From the NCBI RefSeq assembly GCF_004770145.1, contig NZ_RQFW01000024.1, forward strand, positions 1 to 64,000: DNA of 64,000 nucleotides. Direction: 5' to 3'. Position numbers and translations under genes: made by a program. This stretch comes from Leptospira bourretii. Lineage in GTDB: Bacteria > Spirochaetota > Leptospiria > Leptospirales > Leptospiraceae. A model generated the notes under the pieces. It was not told the DNA's origin. It saw only the letters and a program-made list of their open reading frames with translations, and searched no databases. Below are positions 58,341 through 64,000 of this stretch, piece after piece (the first letter of the stretch is position 1; every line of letters starts with the position of its first letter).

Positions 58341-59567
58341 TTACATTTTTTGGATTCGTTCAATGGCAGAAATCACGTCTTCCCGCTTTCCGAAGGCAGA
58401 AAGTCGAAAATATCCTTCTCCCGCTGGCCCAAATCCTGACCCGGGAGTTCCAACCACTTGCGCTTTTCCCAAAAGTTCGTCAAAAAATTCCCAGGATTTT
58501 AGTCCGCGTGGGGTTTTTAGCCAAATGTAAGGCGCATTGGTTCCACCGAATACGGTGTATCCTGCCGTCGCCAAACCTTCTCGGATGAGTTTTGCATTTT
58601 GCATATAATAGGAAATTTGTTCTTTGATCTCTACTTGGCCCTGTGCGGAGAAAACTGCCTCAGCGCCTTTTTGAGTCACGTAAGACACTCCATTGAACTT
58701 TGTAGTGTGGCGGCGGTTCCAAAGAGAATTAAAACTAATTTCTTCCCCTGCTTTGGTTTTACCTTTTAGATCTTTTGGAATCACAAGGTAGGCACAACGT
58801 GTTCCTGTAAATCCAGCAGTTTTAGAAAAAGATCTAAATTCCATAGCGACTTCTTTGGCACCAGGAATTTCATAAATGGATTTTGGAATTTCTGGATCTT
58901 GGATGAAAGATTCGTAAGCAGAATCATAAAGGATGATACTTCCGATTTTTTTAGCAAAGTTCACCCATTCCGTTAAACGCGCCTTAGTTGCCACCATTCC
59001 CGTTGGGTTATTCGGATAACAAAGATAAATGATGTCTGGTTTTTCTTTTGGAAAATCTGGTTCAAAATTGTTTTCTTCTGTGGCTGGCATATAAATGATA
59101 TTCGCATATCTACCATCAGACCCAACTTCTCCAGTCCGACCTGCCATTACGTTTGTATCCACATATACGGGATACACAGGATCCACTACCGCGATTTTAC
59201 TATCTAAAGAAAAAATCTCTTGGATATTTCCACAGTCACATTTAGATCCATCAGAAACAAAAACTTCATCCTCTGCAATTTGAACACCACGTGCTGTATA
59301 ATCATGAGCGATGATTTTTTGGATGAGAAAGGAATATCCTTGTTCTGGGCCATAACCATGAAAACCTGCAGAACTTCCCATTTCTTTTGCAGCATCAACC
59401 ATCGCATTCACAATCGTTGGTGCGAGTGGTAAAGTCACATCTCCAATTCCAAGGCGAATGATTTTTGCACTTTGGTTGGCATCTGAATAAGCTTTTACTC
59501 TTCTTCCGATTTCAGGAAAAAGGTATCCTGCTTTCAATTTTAAATAGTTTTCATTTATCTGAGTCAT
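58341..59567 (-). CDS. dapL: LL-diaminopimelate aminotransferase
   Basis: DapL converts tetrahydrodipicolinate directly to LL-diaminopimelate in lysine and peptidoglycan synthesis, replacing the succinylase route. The 408 residues have the family start ([16 protein letters not shown]), [36 protein letters not shown] and the PLP lysine in [14 protein letters not shown] near 253. The pathway is known in Leptospira, Chlamydia and plants. The gene overlaps the DUF2203 gene by 17 bases. Confidence 0.96.
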   Translation of the reverse strand: MTQINENYLKLKAGYLFPEIGRRVKAYSDANQSAKIIRLGIGDVTLPLAPTIVNAMVDAAKEMGSSAGFHGYGPEQGYSFLIQKIIAHDYTARGVQIAEDEVFVSDGSKCDCGNIQEIFSLDSKIAVVDPVYPVYVDTNVMAGRTGEVGSDGRYANIIYMPATEENNFEPDFPKEKPDIIYLCYPNNPTGMVATKARLTEWVNFAKKIGSIILYDSAYESFIQDPEIPKSIYEIPGAKEVAMEFRSFSKTAGFTGTRCAYLVIPKDLKGKTKAGEEISFNSLWNRRHTTKFNGVSYVTQKGAEAVFSAQGQVEIKEQISYYMQNAKLIREGLATAGYTVFGGTNAPYIWLKTPRGLKSWEFFDELLGKAQVVGTPGSGFGPAGEGYFRLSAFGKREDVISAIERIQKM

Positions 59568-59919
59568 TTTCTTCTTTATTTTCCTCTATGAGTTTTCTCG
59601 ATCTAAATCCTTCAAAATAACCGTGCTCGTATAACACGTCTTCTTCGCCCCAGGTCCAACAATAGAACCCACTGCCATGATCAAAGTCTACCAACCACAA
59701 TCCTTTGACATCGATCTGCATTGCCAAAATTTCATTTGTCCAGTGTTTTACAATTTCACTAATTTCTTCTTCTTTGGCTTCTAAAACATTTTCAGGCAAA
59801 AGTTTATTCCGAATGTCATCAGCAAGAACACTGGCTTTTATGTAATATTCTCTTGTGATGTCACGAACGAGAGGAAGGACTTCCCTTGCCTCCTGTAATG
59901 TCCAAATCTTTTTAGTCAA
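59551..59919 (-). CDS. DUF2203 family protein
   Basis: The 122-residue protein has a helical first part ([19 protein letters not shown]) and the family signature [20 protein letters not shown] near residue 78 followed by [14 protein letters not shown] know no function for this family. It overlaps pyrB by 8 bases and dapL by 17, which points to co-transcription of pyrB, this gene and dapL. Confidence 0.88.
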   Translation of the reverse strand: MTKKIWTLQEAREVLPLVRDITREYYIKASVLADDIRNKLLPENVLEAKEEEISEIVKHWTNEILAMQIDVKGLWLVDFDHGSGFYCWTWGEEDVLYEHGYFEGFRSRKLIEENKEENDSDK

Positions 59920-60844
59920 AATTCACTCCAAGACTCAGACAAAGTAAAACCATACGAACCACCACACCATATTTCGCCTGACGGAAGTAAGCTGCATTTG
60001 GTAAATCATCTACATCTGTAGAAAGTTCATTCACACGTGGGAGTGGATGAAGGATGGTAGTGTCTTTTTTCGAGGCAAGAACTAGTTCTTTGTTCACCTT
60101 ATAAATATCTTTTAATTTTTCGTATTCTCTGTGATCTGGAAATCTTTCTTCTTGGATCCTTGTCACATAAGCAACATCAGCATCCCAAAACGCTTTGATG
60201 TCAGTGGTCTCTTCCCAAGTCATGGGAAACCCTTCTAAGTTCTTTTTGTATTTTTCTGGAAGTTTAAGTTCTTCAGGACTAATGAGATATAAGTGAACTG
60301 GATAATGTCTTAAAAGATTGATTAGGGAATGGATGGTCCTTCCATATTTTAGATCTCCGATAAAGGCAATGTTTAGTCCTTCGATTTTTCCTTTCTCAGA
60401 AACGATTGTGTATAAATCAAGAAGTGCTTGGGTAGGGTGTTGGCCCGCTCCATCCCCTGCATTGATCACAGGAATGTTGACCGCCCCTGCTGCAATCCGA
60501 GATGACCCTTCTACAGGATGGCGAATGACAGCTATGTCCACATAGGCTTCAATCATCTTCATGGTATCATAAAGAGTTTCTCCCTTTGAGATTGAAGAGA
60601 ACTGGAATCCCACTGTTGAGATGAGCCTTCCCCCAAGCCTCTCCATCGCTGCTTCAAAGGACATACGTGTTCGTGTGCTTGCTTCAAAAAATAAGGAGGC
60701 AAGGAGTTTTCCATTCAGAATTCCAAACGCTTCCCCCGATTCGTGGAGGACACTCATACGGTTTGTTTTTTCGATTAAAAAATCTAGGTCTTCTTTGGAA
60801 AATTGGAGGGTGTCTAAGATGTTTTTGTGGGAGTAAGAGTACAT
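59912..60844 (-). CDS. pyrB: Aspartate carbamoyltransferase catalytic subunit
   Basis: PyrB makes carbamoyl-aspartate in pyrimidine synthesis. The 310 residues show the carbamoyl-phosphate loop [14 protein letters not shown] near 53, the [14 protein letters not shown] and [15 protein letters not shown] segments, [13 protein letters not shown] and the aspartate-binding [17 protein letters not shown] near 262. It is first in the group with the DUF2203 gene and dapL. The gene is divergent from the thioesterase, with about 66 bases between starts. Confidence 0.97.
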   Translation of the reverse strand: MYSYSHKNILDTLQFSKEDLDFLIEKTNRMSVLHESGEAFGILNGKLLASLFFEASTRTRMSFEAAMERLGGRLISTVGFQFSSISKGETLYDTMKMIEAYVDIAVIRHPVEGSSRIAAGAVNIPVINAGDGAGQHPTQALLDLYTIVSEKGKIEGLNIAFIGDLKYGRTIHSLINLLRHYPVHLYLISPEELKLPEKYKKNLEGFPMTWEETTDIKAFWDADVAYVTRIQEERFPDHREYEKLKDIYKVNKELVLASKKDTTILHPLPRVNELSTDVDDLPNAAYFRQAKYGVVVRMVLLCLSLGVNFD

Positions 60845-60910
60845 AGTTCGGAAATCTTTTCTCTAGGGTTTTTGGTATCGAATAAATCGAAAACATATTT
60901 TTTGGTATTT

Positions 60911-61324
60911 ATGGTCGATACGATTCAGAACAAACTCCAAGATATGGAACTGGTCACCCAACACCTGGTCCAACCAGACGATTTGAACTACCATAACAAT
61001 CTATTTGGGGGAAAAATGCTCTCCTGGATCGATGAGGGAATGGCAATGTATGTGATGAATAAAATCCGTTATACCAATATTGTCACCATGAGTATGGACA
61101 ATGTGGTGTTTCGATCCCCTGCTCGGGCCGGAGACATCATTCAAATTTACGGAAAAATTGTAAAATATGGAAAATCTTCGGTGACCTCTCGCACTTTGGC
61201 AATCACGAACAACCCACAAACGGGAAAAATGTCTGCCGTGATTGAAAGTGACATCACCTATGTTTGTTTAGGTGATAACGGAAAACCAACGGCTTACTTT
61301 CGGAACTTTACCCCAACCACTTAG
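60911..61324 (+). CDS. Acyl-CoA thioesterase (YciA-like hotdog fold)
   Basis: The 137-residue protein is a single hotdog domain with [19 protein letters not shown], in which the asparagine-rich loop and the aspartate of the active site are seen, and [20 protein letters not shown]. Proteins of this type hydrolyse short acyl-CoA. I chose the ATG at 60911 because the longer frame contains a stretch overlapping the pyrB start with no family match. It ends overlapping the convergent ubiX-like gene by 17 bases. Confidence 0.88.
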   Translation: MVDTIQNKLQDMELVTQHLVQPDDLNYHNNLFGGKMLSWIDEGMAMYVMNKIRYTNIVTMSMDNVVFRSPARAGDIIQIYGKIVKYGKSSVTSRTLAITNNPQTGKMSAVIESDITYVCLGDNGKPTAYFRNFTPTT

Positions 61325-61904
61325 GAAATAGAGTTTGGTTGACGCCAAGAAGATTCAAAATCCTTCCCGCAATAAAATCTCCTAAATCATCCAATGTTTT
61401 TGGCATTTGGTAAAACCCAGGCGAAGCAGGAAGGATGATGGCACCAGCCTCATCCAAACTAAGAAGATTTTTAAGATGGATGCGGTTGTAAGGAGTTTCT
61501 CTTGGCACAACTATCAGTCTTCTTCTTTCTTTCAAACTGACATCGGCTGCCCTTTCAATTAAATTTTCTGTGAGACCTGCAGACATCGATGCCACAGTTT
61601 TCATACTACAAGGAATCACAACCATCCCATCCCAAGTGTTTGAACCACTGGCAATATCAGATCCAATATCAAAAAAATTACGAACGTGAAACTTGTGTTT
61701 GGATTTTGTTTTCCATTTGTTTTCCACAAAAGATAGAATCGCTTCTGCTGACTCGACTTTGGTTTCATACTCTTCGGAAAAAATGCGAAGTGCTGCGGGA
61801 CTTGCTGTGATGTAGGTTTCGCCTTCTATCTCAGACAAAGCACGAAGAAACCGGGCAGCATATATACTACCGCTAGCACCGGCAAGGCCCACAACAAGTT
61901 TCAT
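61308..61904 (-). CDS. ubiX: UbiX/PAD1-family flavin prenyltransferase
   Basis: This enzyme attaches a prenyl group to reduced FMN, making the prenyl-FMN cofactor of UbiD-type decarboxylases. The 198 residues start with [17 protein letters not shown] and contain [21 protein letters not shown] near 98 and [19 protein letters not shown] near 133. It overlaps the prenyltransferase gene downstream in order by one base. With that gene it suggests menaquinone synthesis. No UbiD gene is in the window. Confidence 0.92.
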   Translation of the reverse strand: MKLVVGLAGASGSIYAARFLRALSEIEGETYITASPAALRIFSEEYETKVESAEAILSFVENKWKTKSKHKFHVRNFFDIGSDIASGSNTWDGMVVIPCSMKTVASMSAGLTENLIERAADVSLKERRRLIVVPRETPYNRIHLKNLLSLDEAGAIILPASPGFYQMPKTLDDLGDFIAGRILNLLGVNQTLFPKWLG

Positions 61905-62812
61905 TAAAAACTAATACCCGAAGAAATTTTTAATAAAAACTCATTCCACTTATCAAATAAAATCGCAAGGAATAAAACAACGCTGATCCAAGAATTGATT
62001 TGGTAAAAAACAATGGGTAAGTCTTTGGACTTGTATTGATAAGAAATCCGATGTTCATACAAAACTAAAATTCCAATCACAGAAAGGATCAGGAAATACA
62101 TAAGTCCAAGTCCGGCACTGGTCCCTGCATAAATAAAAAATACAAAAGAAAAACTATGGAGAATAACAGCGATGGCTCTTGATTTGGTTTCCCCTAAACG
62201 AGAAGGAATACTATGAAGGTTTTCTTTGGCGTCAAAGTCCATATCTTGAATGGCATATAACACATCAAAGGCGGAAATATGGAAGAGTAATCCCAAAGAA
62301 AATAAAATTGGAACCAAGTTCACGGTTTCTGTGATGGCAATCCAGGCCCCAAGAGGAGCAAGTGAAATTGCAAACCCTAAAACCAAATGGCAAAACAAAG
62401 TGAATCGTTTGGTGAGTGAATAAAGGAATAAAACAAACAGTGCAGGAAAGGAGAGCAAAAATGCCAGTTTGTTCACAAAGAAACTAGCAAAGATAAAAAT
62501 AAAAGAAGAAAGCCCAATGAAAAGAAGAGCCGAAAGTTTGGAAATTTTTCCAGAAGGAATTTCTCTATTTTGTGTACGGGGATTTTTTTCATCAATTTCC
62601 GAGTCTACATAGCGATTAAATCCCATCGCGGCGCTACGGGCTGTGACCATACAAACAAGGACAAGGGCTCCGATCCGAAGCAAATCACCGGTATCTAGAG
62701 TGGATTCTAGATAAGCTAGGAGGAAACTAATCCCAGCGAAGGGCAAAGCAAAGAGTGTGTGGGAAAATTTGACCATTTTAGCGTAAAGAATTAGATTTTT
62801 AAAGAAGTTCAT
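61904..62812 (-). CDS. ubiA: UbiA-family prenyltransferase (quinone biosynthesis)
   Basis: The 302-residue membrane enzyme attaches a polyprenyl chain to an aromatic ring, in ubiquinone or futalosine-type menaquinone synthesis. It has about eight membrane segments and the two aspartate motifs: [20 protein letters not shown] near residue 65 and [18 protein letters not shown] near 185. UbiX-like and UbiA-like genes side by side are common in MqnP/MqnM-type sets; the precise substrate is inferred. It is one base from ubiX. Confidence 0.92.
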   Translation of the reverse strand: MNFFKNLILYAKMVKFSHTLFALPFAGISFLLAYLESTLDTGDLLRIGALVLVCMVTARSAAMGFNRYVDSEIDEKNPRTQNREIPSGKISKLSALLFIGLSSFIFIFASFFVNKLAFLLSFPALFVLFLYSLTKRFTLFCHLVLGFAISLAPLGAWIAITETVNLVPILFSLGLLFHISAFDVLYAIQDMDFDAKENLHSIPSRLGETKSRAIAVILHSFSFVFFIYAGTSAGLGLMYFLILSVIGILVLYEHRISYQYKSKDLPIVFYQINSWISVVLFLAILFDKWNEFLLKISSGISF

Positions 62813-62905
62813 GGCATCCTTTCTGCCCTTAGTTTAGACAGACTGAAGGTTTTTTGGTTCATTCAGATTCGATTTCTTCCGTTCTTAGAACCAAGGTCCC
62901 AAATT

Positions 62906-63739
62906 ATGAATATCCGTCTTTCTTTTCTTGGAAGATCCCCGTTTCCCAGTGTTACATTCGGGATTTTTCTTCTCTCCACAGTTTCTTTTGCTCACCCAAG
63001 CTTAGAAGACCGGCCTTTGCGAATTTTTTTCCATTGTGGTAAGGAACTATTTACCAGAATGGATGAGGAAGGACGTGGGGGCCTCAGTGCCCTCCTCGGA
63101 TTTGTCGAACGAGAAAAAATGGATTTGGACTTAAAACGTGGGAAAGGGTACATGTTGTACCCTTTTACGCCCAAAGACAAACCTCTGGAGTTTCCATTTG
63201 ATGGATTCACCTTGGGAAAACCAAGAGAGATGAACCATGGCCCCGTCAAACTAGGTTTAGGTTCCATTCAAGAACTGATTGATGTCAAAAATATTGAGGA
63301 CTACGATGGTTGGATTGTTTATGTAAATAACGACGATGAAACTAAAATTCCTCTCCTACCTTGGCAAAACCACCCAGAACTCCCGCTCTTCCTACTTGTA
63401 GAAGGGAAACCAATGTCTAGGTTTCGATATTTATCCAATGTACACCAAATTGAATGTCCAAAAGACTATGGTAGACTCGGCACTTTGAATTTATTCTTTC
63501 GCAAACGAAACTTAATTCGTTTGGATTATAAATTAGAATCGATTAATTTAACAGATAGAAATCGTTCTTGGAAACAAAAAAAAGAATCGGAAACAGAAGA
63601 AGGTTTAGAGAAACCTACTCCGAAAACGAAGGACATAGGGAAGACAGAGGACAAGTCGAACAAAATGTCCGGCGTGCCTGGCAGTACTTACGACCGAGAA
63701 ATATTAGGTACAGAGATAGGTTTCGGCAAATCTCCTTAG
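62906..63739 (+). CDS. Exported protein of unknown function
   Basis: The 277-residue product has a signal peptide (about 1-28, ending SFAHPS) and a soluble domain with motifs such as FHCGKELFTRMDEEGRGG and DYDGWIVYVNNDD. The C-terminal 70 residues are polar and lysine/glutamate-rich. I recognise no family. Its 3' part overlaps the nth gene on the other strand by 125 bases, where the low-complexity tail of this protein is read. Confidence 0.75.
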   Translation: MNIRLSFLGRSPFPSVTFGIFLLSTVSFAHPSLEDRPLRIFFHCGKELFTRMDEEGRGGLSALLGFVEREKMDLDLKRGKGYMLYPFTPKDKPLEFPFDGFTLGKPREMNHGPVKLGLGSIQELIDVKNIEDYDGWIVYVNNDDETKIPLLPWQNHPELPLFLLVEGKPMSRFRYLSNVHQIECPKDYGRLGTLNLFFRKRNLIRLDYKLESINLTDRNRSWKQKKESETEEGLEKPTPKTKDIGKTEDKSNKMSGVPGSTYDREILGTEIGFGKSP

Positions 63740-64000
63740 GAGTCATTTTCATCATCTCCCGTTCAATTTGAACGGGATCTGTTTTTTTGGTAAAACCCAA
63801 TCGTTTGGTAAGACGTTTCACATGGGTGTCCACAACGAATCCTTCCACCACTCCATAAATTTCTGCAAGCACCACATTGGCAGTTTTCCTTCCAAACCCA
63901 GGAAGTTTAATGGCCTCTTCCATCGTCTTTGGAATTTCTCCACCAAATTCGGAAAGAACCATCCGTGCAAATCCTTGGATGCTTTTGGCTTTGTTTTTAT
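63615..64000 (-). CDS. nth: Endonuclease III (partial, start outside window)
   Basis: The window holds the last 128 residues of this base-excision repair glycosylase/lyase; the frame runs in from the right edge with KAKSIQGFARM, so the apparent start inside the window is not the true one. Diagnostic are the helix-hairpin-helix KLPGFGRKTANVVLAE with the catalytic lysine position, the aspartate in FVVDTHVKRLTKRLG and the C-x6-C-x2-C-x5-C iron-sulfur cluster (CQARRTFCSTCPLSSLC) near the end. It overlaps the convergent exported-protein gene by 125 bases. Confidence 0.95.
   Translation of the reverse strand, partial: KNKAKSIQGFARMVLSEFGGEIPKTMEEAIKLPGFGRKTANVVLAEIYGVVEGFVVDTHVKRLTKRLGFTKKTDPVQIEREMMKMTPKEICRNLSLYLIFLGRKYCQARRTFCSTCPLSSLCPSFSE

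Noticed and set aside
60827..60910. N-terminal extension of the thioesterase
   Set aside because: It overlaps the start of pyrB on the other strand and the hotdog domain begins after the ATG at 60911.
1..64000. CRISPR array, tRNA or rRNA genes, insertion sequences
   Set aside because: No regularly spaced repeats, cloverleaf sequences, rRNA motifs or transposase genes were seen on either strand.

Overview
The window looks like chromosome of a spirochaete of the genus Leptospira, most likely from the saprophytic side. This is inferred from gene content, not from a marker gene: many lipoproteins with relaxed lipoboxes, 7TMR-DISM sensors, FapA and bactofilin genes, LL-diaminopimelate aminotransferase, an odhB-lpd-odhA operon, an AT-rich composition and frequent TTG/GTG starts. 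No rRNA, tRNA, CRISPR array, transposase or prophage module was seen.

Layout. 1-2100: end of an unknown gene, a decayed stretch and two lipoprotein genes. 2200-8200: a chemotaxis receptor, a membrane metallophosphoesterase, malate:quinone oxidoreductase and an OmpA-like protein. 8250-14700: an ECF41-type sigma factor in an operon with its FAD oxidoreductase, behind a promoter matching the ECF41 consensus, then a hybrid histidine kinase, a metallo-beta-lactamase-fold hydrolase and an SDR enzyme. 15900-18810: a nitrite reduction operon (NirK with a fused cytochrome c domain, a NirV-like SUMF1 protein, a Sco1 protein) preceded by a perfect FNR/CRP-type box placed exactly as in a class II promoter. 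18900-22600: a GAF-GAF-PP2C phosphatase and a PAS chemotaxis receptor.

22700-29300 is the accessory part. Two paralogous lipoprotein genes, one intact and one broken by a stop codon and a frameshift, bracket a very AT-rich gene for a protein of about 1290 residues. That protein has a helical body and a C-terminal domain resembling a restriction-endonuclease-like fold. It is the best candidate here for an undescribed system, possibly a single-gene defence protein.

29390-53700 returns to core functions: gamma carbonic anhydrase, the 2-oxoglutarate dehydrogenase operon, a sugar aminotransferase, pdxA, bactofilin with two unknown neighbours, a lytic transglycosylase, citrate synthase, a 7TMR-DISM/PP2C phosphatase operon with two RNA methyltransferase-like genes, a glycosyltransferase-like gene and FapA, then a STAS protein and an unusual NifU-like/pentapeptide fusion. 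53700-64000 holds rpmE, rho, a PAS-Fis regulator with a lysine-rich tail, two unknown exported proteins, dapL, a DUF2203 gene, pyrB, a thioesterase, ubiX and ubiA homologues, a secreted protein and the start-less end of nth.

Recurring themes are respiration and the TCA cycle (mqo, odhB-lpd-odhA, gltA, nirK, quinone prenylation genes) and signalling by partner switching (two PP2C-type phosphatases and a STAS antagonist) and chemotaxis.
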